64,000 bases of DNA from Sweltsa coloradensis (taxonomy: Eukaryota; Arthropoda; Insecta; Plecoptera; Chloroperlidae): the NCBI GenBank assembly GCA_024449915.1, contig JAMZAV010001715.1:62001-126000 (forward strand), read 5' to 3'. The notes under the pieces are model-generated. The model searched no databases. It had not been told where the DNA came from and was given only the letters and a program-made list of their open reading frames with translations. Shown here piece by piece: positions 25,201-31,592 of this stretch; positions within the stretch are counted from its first letter, which is position 1; every line of letters starts with the position of its first letter. Both the position numbers and the translations under genes were made by a program.

Positions 25201-28200
25201 GGCAGTAGAGAAATTGGTCGGTAGTTATTTCCATCCGATTTGTCACCCTTTTTAAATAAAGGTATTATTTTTGAAACCTTTAATTTCTTCGGAAATATTG
25301 ATTTGTCAATACAGTAATTAAAAATGTGGGTTAAGACTGGCGCTATATTACGTATAATTTTTTTGACTATTGTCATGGGTATTTGATCAAGCCCACAAGA
25401 TTGGAGATTTTTCATTTTCATAACTATGTCCATTATTTCAGTTTCATTGGTATGGTTTACAAATAAAGATTTTGATGGAGCTTTACCTGAATCTGCTAGA
25501 TATTTAGCAGATGCTTTGCCATCAGTATTTAGATGTTGGGTGAGATTACCTGCCATTGTTGCAAAGTTGTGATTGAAGGTATCTGACACTATTTGTTGAT
25601 CTGTGATTGTAGTTCCATTTACTTTTAGATTTATATTAGAGTCGGCAGATTTTTTGTTTATTGATTTATTAGTTTGTTGATTTACAATTTCCCATACCTT
25701 TCTTGACTTATTTTCACTGTTATAGATTTGATTGTTAAAATATTGCTTTTTGGCTGCTGAAATGGTTTTTTCATATATTTTCTTATAATTCTTGTACATC
25801 TCCTCTGTGAAATGGGTTTTTAAAATGTTTATTTAGGCTGTACAGGCATTTAAAGTTTTTGCTGGAATTTTTAATGCCTTGTGTGATCCAGGATAGTTTA
25901 ATGAATTCAGTACTCTTAATTTTAATGGTCCTTTCTGGAAAACAGTCATTAAAGGCAATCAGGAAGGTTTTTATTGTGTCGCTATGACATATTATTATAT
26001 TCAGTTTCATGTTGTAACATCGATGGCCTTGTGCGTATCAACTCATCCCATGACAGATAAAGCCAGCTGTGCTATCACAGCAGGTCATCTCGGAACATTT
26101 GTGCTCGAATGTCCTTGCTGAAGTCGAGAGGAAACTATTACAATGTCTCCCTATTCGTGATATAGTTTATCTTTTTGCGGTAAATAAAAAAATATTGTGT
26201 CAAATGGCTATAAAATGTTGTTGGGAATGTTCGATGGGCGTTAATTTCCACAGTAATCGTTCTGGACTGTCAGCCTTCCATGTGTGTGTCAGCCTATAGG
26301 TGCAGAGAAAGCTGAGTAGGGTCCCCACGATACAATACAAACCTGCTATTAAAATACACAGAATACTGAATGTTGCTCAAATGTGTGTTTGGTTTCGACA
26401 CTGCATAGTCAAACGTCATTGGATTATGACTTATGATCATATTTGTTTCCGTAGAATCATTCGTTCAGTTAAATCTGATTTTCAAAGTTTCTCGCGAAAA
26501 TGAGTCAACCAGTTCTAGGTTTACTATTAATGTTATTTATTTATTTTTCTTGGACGTTCATTTATTAAATACGTTCCCCTTGTCTAACATCTGCAATCCA
26601 AGCAAAGTGGGTGTCGAGTTTTTATCTAATATAAGCCTCTAGTCACTTCTAAACCTACAATAGCCAACAAATAGTGTTCATGTTGGTAGTATGGACTAAA
26701 TCACATTTCCATATTATTCTGTATGAAGTGTTTATACCGATTACTCGCTCATTATCCCATTGTTCTATTATTATCCATGGACGACGCCTTCAATTAACGA
26801 CAAAAACAAGCAAAGGTGAAGAGAACCAAACCAAACAGAATAGAAACTGTGTTCATGTGTTCAATTAGCGTCATATTAATCATCTACGATATTTTTAAAA
26901 GTAAGCATTCATAGATACTAAAACGTAAAAACAGTGGTTTGTAATTCACTACACTAACTGAACAACGAACTTGAATTACAACACTTGAAAAGGCATGCAT
27001 TCGCATTATACCAATTTCAAATTTTTCAGATATTCTAGTCACATGTATGATAATTAAGTAAGATTGAAAGAAGAATGCACCCATCAAAGAATTTTTCCGT
27101 TATTTAAATTTCAATTATTTAGAATGTTATGTCAAACATTTTTTTTAAGTTTGCAATTTCTGACTATACGTTAAATGTTGAAAATCTGTAAGGATATGGA
27201 CGTACATTTATTCATTATTGTATTAACAATTTTTCACGTGTAAACGGTGTGTTGAGCCCATGTAATGAATAATTTGCCCCTATGAAATTCTATCATATTA
27301 GACCATCTCATGCGTAATGTTTTACCAAATTTTGTTTTCAAACACGTTGTAACAACTTGAGGATTTGGTTTTAATGTTGTGTTTAATGGCTCATAATTCA
27401 CACATCTTCATCTTCAGGTTTACTTTCAAAATATAACAAGATTATTGTTGCACATGCGGTATAGCAACCTATAGTTAGGAACCTGCAAACTTCTCAACAG
27501 CTGTAGAAAAGAAGCACGTAAACTCAACTTGTATTGTGGTTTACATAGTGCTACGCGAGGCGATTATAAGATAAATATAATGTTTGGTCTACAGTTCTGC
27601 GTCTGTAGCATCGTTAAGGGTCCAAACACTGCGTCCGATGTAGAGAGTAATCTACACATTCAGACCGGTTCAGAGACGCTGCTGACGGCCGCAGAACGCT
27701 TCGGGCTCAAAAATTGCGTGAGACTATCGCGTTCGAACGTTGCAGAGTTTGGAAGTTGCTGTATAGACGCAGAACTGTTGACCGTAATTATTTTAGTTCT
27801 TGTTAGAACCAACGTAATCCGGCGCAGATCGAATGAAAGCCTGCTCGTTACATCCGATGACATGACTGTTCAACACACGACAGGTGATTCCGGCTAAACA
27901 GATCGCGAAGCGTGAGATGCGAGGTCGGCTGTCGGATAAACATAGTCCTCGAGTCACAGTTTTGTCAAGTCGATTACAACATAACACCTCGACCACTAGG
28001 GTTCGAATCCCGTCGAGACAGGCAATCCTGACAGAAGGTTAATGTTTTCCTCAGCGGTAATGCGAATGCAAGGGATTGAATCCTCGTAAACAGCACTCGG
28101 ACATCCCTTCAAAAATGTTCTAACTCCAGAGAGACATGCATTGAAGGCAGTCTTCTCACGAGAAATTAATTAACACCTTTAACACTCTTCTACACCACGG

Positions 28201-31200
28201 TATGACATCCCTCGTAACCAGTGGTTCTCAACCAACTACCCAGTGAGAGGGGAGGGGGTGAGTGTGTCGCTTTAACGTAAAGATGTTCGGAAATTCGTAG
28301 GAAAAAGAAAGGTAGAAAGTAAATTATGTACATCGAATAAAGAATACAAATTGTTCATTTCAATGTTTGTTAATATTCTGATGACCGTATTTGTATCTAT
28401 TAGAATTATGTCACTTTTACGAAGACTTACTAGGGAATACTTACTTACAGTCGGACCAGAATCAAATACTGCGTAAAGCAAGAACCAAGTGAAGTTTAAT
28501 CTTTAATTATTGGATACGATTCACCTTACATTGAGTTCGGATCTACAATTACAAACGATGGCCACTATATGAATGATTTTTTTAAAAGAGAAAACCCACA
28601 TTTTATCTGAAAATACAGACAAACTAATTGATTGAAAATCAGTTATATAACTGAGTGGGCAGACTCTAAATAAAATTTATTAATTAATTTATTAATTTAG
28701 AACTTAGTTGTGATGACGCACTTAACGTTTAATTTAAAAAAGTGACGTAATAAGAGTTCTCGATCCAACATTAAAAAATAAAAATGAATAAAAATTCACC
28801 TTGAGTGAAATCACGCGATAATGGTTTTAAATTGGGTCGCCAAATTATTTCACGTTATCACGGTATCGTATCAGTAATACGGGGGTAGTGGAAGCAAGAA
28901 AGTCGAGACCACTAAACTAACCACGTGCACATCGCATTAACCTCATGTTAGATAAAAGCTCTTGCCTGATGTTAAGAGGCGCGCGCTTTACTTAAGAGGA
29001 TGGGATAGTCGCGAAATTAAATACACGCGAAATTACAGTTTTTTTCGTGATCGGTGAGGTTTGTATGTAAATATATGCATTTAATTAATTAAAATTCTAG
29101 TAAAAAAACTTAATTACCACCACATTACAATATTTTTTCGTACAGGCTATAGTTCTCACAAAACCACATTTCGGTCTAGAATCAGTTTTTAGATATTTTG
29201 CACCGTTCTCGAGATATCACGAAAAAAACTGAAATTTCGCGTGGTTTTAATTTTCGCGACTATCCCACTCTCCTGAGACCATGTTAGACATACTCTTCTC
29301 CATTATCTCCTTAAGGCATTAGAGTTGTACACTTGATATTAGAAGAACTCTCCTGATTGTATGAGCGCAGCGAACACGTAAATTTGACTACCCCTAGAAA
29401 AATAGCTTAGGTGTTCTTAGTAAATTGTCTGTTTGTTAGCTCTCAACCAGACAAAACGGCTACGTCGAACTTGGTAAACTTTTCAAGGAACCTTCGAAAT
29501 CTCTGATATTAGAAGTGCCACGTTTGTGGTACAATCGAAAAATCGTTTCACTTGAATTATGATTTTTACGATTTTAAGTACGGTTTTTGTCACCTTGTTT
29601 GCTCGCTACCTGTCAAACGACTGCTCCGATATTGATAATATTGTCAGTCGAGGAATCCAAGAAATAATTCAATGAAAATCGTAGGCCTACTTTAAGTTTT
29701 TTCCCCTATATTTAGGCCTATACAATTTTATGTATGTTTATTATCTCTCTACCCTCAAAGGGCTTAATAAATAAAATATTCGGGAAACCTCCAAAATTCT
29801 GAGCCTGGATATGCCACGATTTTAGTACAATCATTGTATTTTTTAAATCGAACTATTTTAATTTAATGTCGAATGCAGAAGATATATATAAACTCATCCA
29901 TCATTATCAACAAGACTGTGGGAAGCGTTCGCGAAGTGGTCTAGTACCAGACATAGGGCTACTCCACTCAAAAATACATAAGTATATTAAGGCACACACT
30001 TAATGTTATAGTGTCATGCGAAAGGATCTAAGGGGAAATCTTACCCGATGCTAAGGCGAAAGCACATAATATAAGGGGCGCAAATTAATATATATATATA
30101 TAACTCATGGAGATGAGATGTGTTTGGATTTATCCATGTGATCATTCAGATTTGACAGCTACATTGCAGTCTTCTGTTCGATTTATGTCATGGAGGTCAA
30201 CAATCACAACAAATAGCAGTTTAGTAAAGGTTTGTTCTGTGGTCCCGGTAGCTCAATTGGTAGAGCTATGGCACGTTAAGCCGGAGGTTCTGGGTTCGAA
30301 CCCCAGTCGGGGCAAACTTTTTCGACAACTGCTATGAATCAATAATATATATATATATTATATATTATATTATTATACATATATTATATATATATATATA
30401 TTCGACGCGGTTTTACCCAAGATCCTTGTTTTTATCCTATGACGGGCCGCGAAAACCTACAACAATCCATATATATATATATATTAGATTTGAGGCTTTC
30501 GCAGTACATGATATGAAAATATATGTTTTGAGGTAAAACTGCGTGTGATGATTTATAATAAAATAATATTTAAAAAAAAAAATTTAAAATAAAAATAAAA
30601 ATATATGTGCATGTTTTGATGTAAAACTGCGTGTGATTGGATGAGCGAAGCGAAGACTTCAATTTCACTGAACCCCAAAAAAATTTAGCTCGGGTGTTTT
30701 TTTTTTCTTCCGTTTGTTTGCACGATACCGGGAAAACGGCATAAGCGATCTTGATGAAAATTGGAGGGGACCTTTGAAATCTCTGAACTTAGACGTGCCA
30801 CGTTTTTTGGGTACAATCGAAAAAATATTTTCATGAATATCATACTCTTGCGATTTTTTTCGATTTTTCGTGCGATATTTTCATGACATTTGGGCCGATT
30901 CTGACCAAACGGGTGGGGCTACAACGTTCAAACTTTACATGGACATTAAGGTTATGGTGATGTTGTACCTTTTGAAAGAAAAAGTTGAAAAAATAGCCAG
31001 AATCATAGAAATAAAGGTTTTAATATGAGTTTTTTTAGGTTTATAATAACAATTAACAAGTAACAATAGAAAATTGACAACAATCACCTACAATACATTC
31101 AAAAAGCACTTGCAAAGGAAAAGTGGTCCTACGCAAACTAGGCCTAATAACTTACAAAAAAGCTTATCCATCAACGCGGCGGGACTTAAGCGTTTTCCTA

Positions 31201-31413
31201 GTATTAAAATAAAATGGCATTTTATTACCGACGTTTCTCTAGGATTTCACCAAAACATATATTTTCATATAATGTACCGCGAAAGCTTCTTACATCCAGG
31301 AACGCTCGACTGATGTTACACAGGCTATTATAATATTCGAGGCACATACCTGATGTTGGAGTGAAGACGCTCGCAGCTAGACAAGCCATTCCCAGGAAGA
31401 ACAGCGCTTGCAT
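2080..31413 (-). CDS. Insect laccase / multicopper oxidase (laccase-1/MCO1-like), whole gene span with three alternative terminal exons
   Basis: Secreted or surface multicopper oxidase that would oxidise phenolic substrates while reducing O2 to water. Coding exons, all minus strand: 31413-31350, 20247-19766, 19614-19468, 18602-18445, 17837-17675, 17095-16910, 16036-15913, 14520-14306, 12457-12271, 11413-11198, 10538-10320, then one of 7698-7370, 6835-6426 or 2594-2080. Every junction is phase-consistent and all but one donor is GT. The shared part is 720 codons plus one base; the products are 829, 856 or 891 residues. All four copper motifs are present: HWHG (residues 254-257), WHSH (297-300), HPFHLHG (655-661) and HCH...H...GM (726-737). 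The insect-laccase Cys-rich stretch is encoded by exons 2-3. The HCHIEFH form and the N-terminal spacer fit MCO1/laccase-1 rather than MCO2, whose motif as I recall it is HCHFLFH. The subfamily call is inference; the laccase call is firm. Confidence 0.93.
2600..4026. other. Spacer between terminal exons 12c and 12b, upstream part
   Basis: No gene is seen in this part of the intron. A repeat of about 300 bp lies at 3188-3487 (see its own entry). The remainder is AT-rich and unassigned. Confidence 0.5.
3188..3487 (+). repeat. Interspersed repeat, SINE-sized, also present at 16510-16850
   Basis: It begins TTATGCCAGTTTACCA and ends with an A-rich AATAAA-like tail. The same order of blocks (GTATTTTATAAC, then CATCTTGGG, then TTTTCA) is found at 16510-16850, where the element interrupts another repeat. 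It has no open frame. The origin is unknown. Confidence 0.6.
4027..4350 (+). repeat. 'R' element copy 1 (about 320 bp, internal GAC/ACG-rich block)
   Basis: Starts at CCAGAGCATGGCTCTGCTAA and ends near TTGACGTGCCCTTAATCC. The centre has ACTAGAGGCGAGC, then a triplet-rich stretch (GACGACGAC...ACAATGACAA). It is homologous to 42715-43050 and 16265-16895. The short acidic or Val-rich open frames here are by-products of the triplet block, not genes. Confidence 0.8.
5620..6240. repeat. Diverged tandem duplication, about 383-bp period
   Basis: Two copies of an AT-rich block: GTGAAAAACATTTGAATGGC at about 5793 and a matching run with CATTTGAATTGGCAAT at about 6190, each followed by TTGCTCAAT(A/G)TCG and AATTTAAC. 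It is a separate sequence from the satellite at 1-2040. No coding content is seen. It lies between terminal exons 12b and 12c. Confidence 0.5.
6426..6835 (-). CDS. Laccase alternative terminal exon 12b
   Basis: Acceptor TCTTTGTGCAG|GTTTTTGG, phase 1, stop TAG (410 bp; residues 721-856 of an 856-residue isoform). It encodes [12 protein letters not shown] with all type 1/type 3 ligands and the axial Met737, then [14 protein letters not shown] and [19 protein letters not shown]. The tail is Asn/Gly-rich (NNGNGNGN), followed by a final hydrophobic stretch ([14 protein letters not shown]) that could be a weak GPI signal. The intact frame and ligands argue that it is used and is not a pseudoexon. 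It lies 534 bp beyond the stop of exon 12a. Confidence 0.88.
7370..7698 (-). CDS. Laccase terminal exon 12a: type 1 copper block with GPI-signal-like tail
   Basis: Acceptor CTTTGCACAG|GTTTTTGG, entering at phase 1, stop TAG (329 bp; residues 721-829 of an 829-residue isoform). It carries [12 protein letters not shown]: His726, Cys727, His728, His732 and the axial Met737. Next come [15 protein letters not shown], an acidic patch, and [10 protein letters not shown]. The last 18 residues are hydrophobic ([14 protein letters not shown]) after a small polar stretch (GEGSRS), the layout of a GPI-attachment signal, although a short C-terminal membrane anchor is not excluded. It is the copy nearest to exon 11 and the most similar to what I know of the family, so it is probably the default exon. 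Confidence 0.93.
7922..9054. mobile_element. Terminal-inverted-repeat element with a nested insertion
   Basis: The outer ends are exact inverted repeats: CAGTGGCATATCCA at 7922-7935 and its complement at 9041-9054. Inside lies a complete minus-oriented copy of the GGATGAGCG element (8045-8820), so the outer element is older. No transposase frame is seen, making it a non-autonomous element. It sits in the intron between exons 11 and 12a. Confidence 0.65.
8045..8820 (-). mobile_element. GGATGAGCG element, copy a
   Basis: The ends are ACTAGGAAAACGC (8045) and CGCTACGCTCATCCA (to 8820), i.e. the reverse of the family consensus, which starts TGGATGAGCG(T/A)AGCG and ends GCGTTTTCCTAGT. The centre has repeated ACCTACAT..TTATCCGATTGTAATGA-type motifs and an A-run. 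No protein is encoded. At least six clear copies occur in the window. Confidence 0.8.
9117..9898 (+). mobile_element. GGATGAGCG element, copy b, with 42-base T run
   Basis: Starts TGGATGAGCGAAGCGAAG and ends GCGTTTTCCTAGT. Homopolymer T spans 9173-9214. The inner half is shared with the copies at 30638, 48404 and 55404 (TTGGGCCGATTCTGACCAAA, then ACATGGACATTAAGGT). A subterminal TCATCCA near the 3' end mirrors the 5' TGGATGA. Confidence 0.8.
10320..10538 (-). CDS. Laccase exon 11: HPFHLHG copper motif, last shared exon
   Basis: Acceptor GTACCACAG|GCGTGA, donor AACCCTG|GTATGT, phase 1 at both ends (219 bp, residues 648-721). HPFHLHG (655-661) gives one ligand each for the type 1, type 2 and type 3 coppers. 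It continues [19 protein letters not shown], then [20 protein letters not shown] and HATNPG. In laccases the NPG is followed directly by GY/FW-(x)2-HCH, which here comes from any of three downstream exons with a phase-1 acceptor. Confidence 0.97.
11198..11413 (-). CDS. Laccase exon 10: cupredoxin domain 3, with a GC splice donor
   Basis: Acceptor GCTTCTAG|TCGTGA completes a Val codon; the exon leaves at phase 1 (216 bp, residues 576-648). It encodes [55 protein letters not shown] and IVDI. The expected continuation into the next exon (Gly-Val-Thr-Phe-Asp-Ala-Asn-His-Pro) requires the exon to end at ACATAG, followed by GCAAGT. That is the textbook consensus of a GC donor. The nearest GT (GCAA|GTATGC) would shift the frame and break the HPFHLHG exon. 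Confidence 0.93.
12271..12457 (-). CDS. Laccase exon 9: linker into cupredoxin domain 3
   Basis: Acceptor TTATTGCAG|CAAGTG, donor CACCAAG|GTAAGA. It enters at phase 0 and leaves at phase 1 (187 bp, residues 514-576). It encodes [15 protein letters not shown], then [20 protein letters not shown] and VYGFHQ. It is less conserved than its neighbours but continuous with them in phase. The intron behind it is AT-rich with an (AT)n-like stretch at 12130-12240. Confidence 0.93.
12890..13862 (-). pseudogene. RTE-like non-LTR retrotransposon, 5'-truncated, frame-broken
   Basis: The segment at 13859-13587 reads [12 protein letters not shown], the reverse-transcriptase active-site motif with both Asp residues, then [15 protein letters not shown]. 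After a frame break around 13480-13590, the segment at 13474-12920 reads [25 protein letters not shown] and a GRPREKW ending, the C-terminal region common in RTE-type elements. The endonuclease and most of the RT are missing. The 3' end on the minus strand is ATGATGATTATTATTA, a typical short RTE tail. The truncated 5' end abuts an (ATTT)n microsatellite. It lies in laccase intron 8, same orientation as the gene. Inactive. Confidence 0.8.
13882..13988. repeat. (ATTT)n microsatellite, about 107 bp
   Basis: Near-perfect tetranucleotide repeat in laccase intron 8, placed exactly at the truncated 5' end of the RTE-like element. The following 14000-14200 shows the AACGTCTATCCTATT motif, which recurs near 17160. 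Confidence 0.95.
14203..14300 (-). promoter_or_regulatory. Long pyrimidine tract directly after the exon 8 donor
   Basis: In the transcript sense this is about 100 nt of U/C with few interruptions, starting within ten bases of GTAAGT. U-rich tracts just past a 5' splice site are binding places for TIA-1/TIAR-type proteins that strengthen U1 recruitment. Whether it acts here is inference; it could equally be a simple-sequence expansion. Confidence 0.3.
14306..14520 (-). CDS. Laccase exon 8: end of cupredoxin domain 2
   Basis: Acceptor TGTTGTAG|CCGAGT, donor GGCTTT|GTAAGT. It enters at phase 1 and leaves at phase 0 (215 bp, residues 442-513). It encodes [31 protein letters not shown] and [16 protein letters not shown], all recognisable laccase domain-2 blocks. 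The donor is followed in the transcript by roughly 100 nt of almost pure pyrimidine (14203-14300 on the plus strand is the purine complement). The open frames seen here on the plus strand are shadows of this exon. Confidence 0.95.
14570..14915. mobile_element. MITE-like inverted-repeat element (diverged copy of the 28999 element)
   Basis: The left arm has ACCACGCGAAATTACAGTTT and GAGAACGGTGCA; the right arm has the complementary blocks (TCACCGTTCTC, TGCGTGGT). The centre has TTTTGTGAGAACTATAGCCT. The same modules with better terminal repeats occur at 28999-29274. It is non-coding, in laccase intron 7. Confidence 0.65.
15144..15415. mobile_element. Short fold-back element with 30-bp terminal inverted repeats
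   Basis: Starts ACTAGGAAAACGCCAAAGTC and ends with its near-perfect complement (GACTTTGGCGTTTTCCTAGT). The tips match the 3' tip of the GGATGAGCG family (GCGTTTTCCTAGT). The interior contains an 'R' element tail (GGCTAGAGTGGCGCATTATG, about 15253). It is probably a deletion derivative or relative of that family that has picked up another repeat. Confidence 0.7.
15430..15520 (+). repeat. tRNA-derived SINE fragment
   Basis: Contains CTAGGTTTAAACCCCCGG (a B-box-like run) followed by TTTTCTAATTTCTGGATTG. The last block recurs at 50445-50685, where it borders tRNA-like sequences on both sides. Confidence 0.45.
15913..16036 (-). CDS. Laccase exon 7: cupredoxin domain 2 core
   Basis: Acceptor CTTTTTTAG|GGTGTC, donor GTGGAAG|GTACGC. 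It enters at phase 0 and leaves at phase 1 (124 bp, residues 401-442). It encodes [19 protein letters not shown] and [20 protein letters not shown], matching the strongly conserved RFRLINAG...ASDG block of laccases. It is too short to appear in a long-ORF scan and was found by phase continuity. Confidence 0.95.
16265..16895 (+). repeat. 'R' element copy 2, split by a nested repeat, abutting exon 6
   Basis: 16265-16510 matches the front and triplet-rich centre of the R family, and 16849-16895 (TATCCCCTAGGCTAGAGTCG) is its tail. They are separated by a roughly 340-bp insertion (about 16510-16848) homologous to 3188-3487. The R tail reaches to within about 15 bp of the exon 6 donor. Confidence 0.75.
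16910..17095 (-). CDS. Laccase exon 6: start of cupredoxin domain 2
   Basis: Acceptor GTGTTAG|ATTATG, donor GATCAG|GTGCGT, phase 0 at both ends (186 bp, residues 339-400). It contains [13 protein letters not shown], then the [15 protein letters not shown] segment typical of the domain 1/2 linker in insect laccases. About ten bases past the donor the intron runs into the tail of an interspersed repeat (see 16265-16895). Confidence 0.96.
17675..17837 (-). CDS. Laccase exon 5: second copper motif WHSH
   Basis: Acceptor GTTTATAG|ATATCG completes the Arg codon begun in exon 4; donor ATACAG|GTGAGT is at phase 0 (163 bp, residues 284-338). It encodes [17 protein letters not shown] followed by [10 protein letters not shown]. 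His298 and His300 are type 3 copper ligands. It closes cupredoxin domain 1. Confidence 0.97.
18445..18602 (-). CDS. Laccase exon 4: cupredoxin domain 1, first copper motif HWHG
   Basis: Acceptor GTGCTAG|GTGTGT, donor ATTCAG|GTACAG. It enters at phase 0 and leaves at phase 2 (158 bp, residues 232-284). His254 and His256 of HWHG are the first type 2/type 3 copper ligands. The exon also carries the conserved [17 protein letters not shown] run with its structural cysteine. Confidence 0.97.
18640..19220. other. Intron 3 insert, possibly part of an LTR element
   Basis: Laccase intron 3 has an open but unrecognised stretch (18623-19003 plus), then TATATAA near 19125 and AATAAATTTTGACTTTCAG near 19146. 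That order would suit the promoter and polyadenylation region of a retroelement LTR. Paired LTR ends could not be identified, so this stays a low-confidence guess. Confidence 0.2.
19468..19614 (-). CDS. Laccase exon 3: Cys-rich segment and start of cupredoxin domain 1
   Basis: Acceptor TTCCTAG|GTGGAG, donor GTCGAG|GTAAGA, phase 0 at both ends (147 bp, residues 183-231). It reads [15 protein letters not shown], then [10 protein letters not shown] and [11 protein letters not shown], the classic insect-laccase run of spaced cysteines followed by the start of the first plastocyanin-like domain. The intron upstream is only 151 bp, the shortest in the gene. An N-glycosylation sequon (NVT) lies in the middle. 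Confidence 0.97.
19766..20247 (-). CDS. Laccase exon 2: Pro/Ser/Thr-rich N-terminal spacer plus first Cys pairs
   Basis: Acceptor ATGTTACAG|CTGGCG, donor TTCGAG|GTGAGC. It enters at phase 1 and leaves at phase 0 (482 bp, residues 22-182). The first 140 residues are hydrophilic, rich in P, S, T, E and H, with no recognisable fold, so they are probably a disordered or O-glycosylated spacer between the signal peptide and the catalytic domains. The last part begins the insect-laccase Cys-rich segment ([11 protein letters not shown], then MTCNFRFE), continued by the next exon. The GC content is clearly higher than in the surrounding intron. Other frames are open for up to 85 codons here and are shadows. 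Confidence 0.92.
20260..21840. other. Start of laccase intron 1, no gene seen
   Basis: Mixed non-coding sequence. There is a G-rich patch at 21070-21130 (GGGGGAGGCAGGGGGGCAATG) like those inside widespread 'GGCGTACGCAGG' elements, and the phrase GGTGGAGGTGCCGGGT occurs near 20832, 22071 and 12790, probably a shared repeat module. No coding evidence. Confidence 0.4.
22149..22886 (+). mobile_element. GGATGAGCG element, copy c
   Basis: Starts TGGATGAGCGTAGCGAGCG and ends GCGTTTTCCTAGT. T run at 22223-22257. The interior has the repeated ACCTACATGCTTTATC and ACAGAACCTTAATTT blocks, as in copy a but in the opposite orientation. Laccase intron 1. Confidence 0.8.
23201..26040 (-). pseudogene. Jockey/CR1-like non-LTR retrotransposon, 5'-truncated and frameshifted
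   Basis: The central frame (25799-24333) is a nearly complete reverse transcriptase: [50 protein letters not shown] and [10 protein letters not shown], with both catalytic Asp residues. Next is [14 protein letters not shown], typical of the Jockey/CR1 group. The C-terminal part continues in another frame (24427-23849; [21 protein letters not shown]) after a frameshift near 24430. An N-terminal fragment (26010-25783) is again in a different frame. No endonuclease domain is present. About 620 bp of 3' UTR follows, ending in a (CTTA)n repeat at about 23201-23222. It lies in laccase intron 1, sense to the gene. Not autonomous as it stands. Confidence 0.88.
26050..27520. other. Laccase intron 1, no gene seen
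   Basis: AT-rich non-coding sequence with scattered short frames lacking any coding character. No recognisable repeat family. Confidence 0.4.
27529..27900 (+). other. CpG-rich open stretch, unrecognised
   Basis: A frame of 122 codons on the plus strand and a shorter one on the minus strand. The base composition is visibly richer in GC and CpG (CGCGAGGCG, CTATCGCGTTCGAACG) than the surrounding intron. The plus-strand translation shows no domain I recognise. It could be a lost exon, a repeat with coding history, or an unmethylated regulatory patch inside intron 1. It runs into a SINE at 27985. Confidence 0.25.
27985..28120 (+). repeat. tRNA-derived SINE family 1, copy 1 (head truncated)
   Basis: B box GGTTCGAATCC followed by CAATCCTGAC, AATGCAAGGGATTGAATCCT and CACTCGGACATCCCTTCA. 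The same order is found at 47121 and 60893. Confidence 0.75.
28636..28690 (-). repeat. SINE family 3 tail fragment
   Basis: Contains CAGTTATATAACTG (a perfect palindrome), then GAGTGGGCAGACTCTAAAT. It is the reverse of the start of the repeats at 34771 and 54655. Confidence 0.6.
28999..29274. mobile_element. MITE with long terminal inverted repeats
   Basis: The left end GGGATAGTCGCGAAATTAAA and right end (TTTTCGCGACTATCCC) are complementary, and the complementarity continues inward (ACGCGAAATT..CAG, TTTTTTTCGTGAT) for about 50 bp. About 275 bp in total, non-coding. A diverged relative lies at 14570-14915. Laccase intron 1. Confidence 0.8.
29358..29920 (+). repeat. Diverged GGATGAGCG-related element
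   Basis: Opens with TATGAGCGCAGCGAAC and carries TGTCTGTTTGTTAGC, CCTTCGAAATCTCTGA and AGTGCCACGTTTGTGG in the same order as the other copies. It ends near ACTCATCCATCATTATCAAC without the CCTAGT tip. Confidence 0.6.
30241..30314 (+). tRNA. tRNA-like sequence, probably a SINE head or tRNA pseudogene
   Basis: 74 bp with a seven-pair acceptor stem (GTCCCGG with TCGGGGC, two G-U pairs), A box TAGCTCAATTGGTAGAG and B box GGTTCGAACCC. The anticodon arm is poor: the best loop is ACGTTAA with C instead of the invariant U33. A working tRNA is therefore doubtful. It is followed by an (AT)n run (30340-30400), not by a clear termination signal. Confidence 0.4.
30638..31202 (+). mobile_element. GGATGAGCG element, copy d
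   Basis: TGGATGAGCGAAGCGAAGAC at the start and GCGTTTTCCTAGT at the end. Same subtype as copies b and f (TTAGCTCGG, then CGATTCTGACCAAACGGGTG). It lies about 150 bp inside intron 1 from laccase exon 1. Confidence 0.8.
31350..31413 (-). CDS. Laccase exon 1: start codon and signal peptide
   Basis: The ATG at 31413-31411 opens a 21-codon segment with a typical secretion signal: a short N-region, a hydrophobic core ([14 protein letters not shown]) and a small-residue end (TPTS). The exon stops at CATCAG|GTATGT, phase 1. Joining to the exon starting at 20247 creates Ala22, giving TSA-GD as a plausible cleavage point. A GTG nine bases upstream is in frame but not needed. A candidate acceptor (TACAAACAG) lies just upstream near 31436, so the 5' UTR may continue on a further exon. 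The very long first intron (11,102 bp) is a normal pattern for a signal-peptide exon. I am fairly sure of this assignment because phase and signal-peptide character both fit, but no transcript supports it here. Confidence 0.8.
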
Positions 31414-31539
31414 GGCGTCCACTCAGTTTGAGAGGTCTGTTTGTACATGAAAAACAAAAACGTACAACAGATGTGATTTATGTTCATACAATTGAGATGA
31501 TAGGACAGTCAGTAAACTTCGTGTGAAGTTATCTCTAGA

Positions 31540-31592
31540 GTGACAGCACTGAAAGCGGGAGAGCCTGGGTTCGATCCCTGGTGAGGCCAGTT
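31540..31592 (+). repeat. tRNA-derived SINE fragment upstream of laccase exon 1
   Basis: Short segment with GCCTGGGTTCGATCCCTGG (B box). No A box can be placed. It lies 130 bp upstream of the laccase start codon, within the likely 5' UTR or its intron. Confidence 0.4.

Noticed and set aside
30241..30314. Functional tRNA gene
   Set aside because: A and B boxes and the acceptor stem are good, but the anticodon loop lacks U33 and its stem has a mismatch. The window is full of tRNA-derived SINEs, so a pseudogene or SINE head is likelier.
31414..31422. Laccase start at an upstream GTG
   Set aside because: Nuclear animal genes start at ATG. The ATG at 31413 gives a complete signal peptide.
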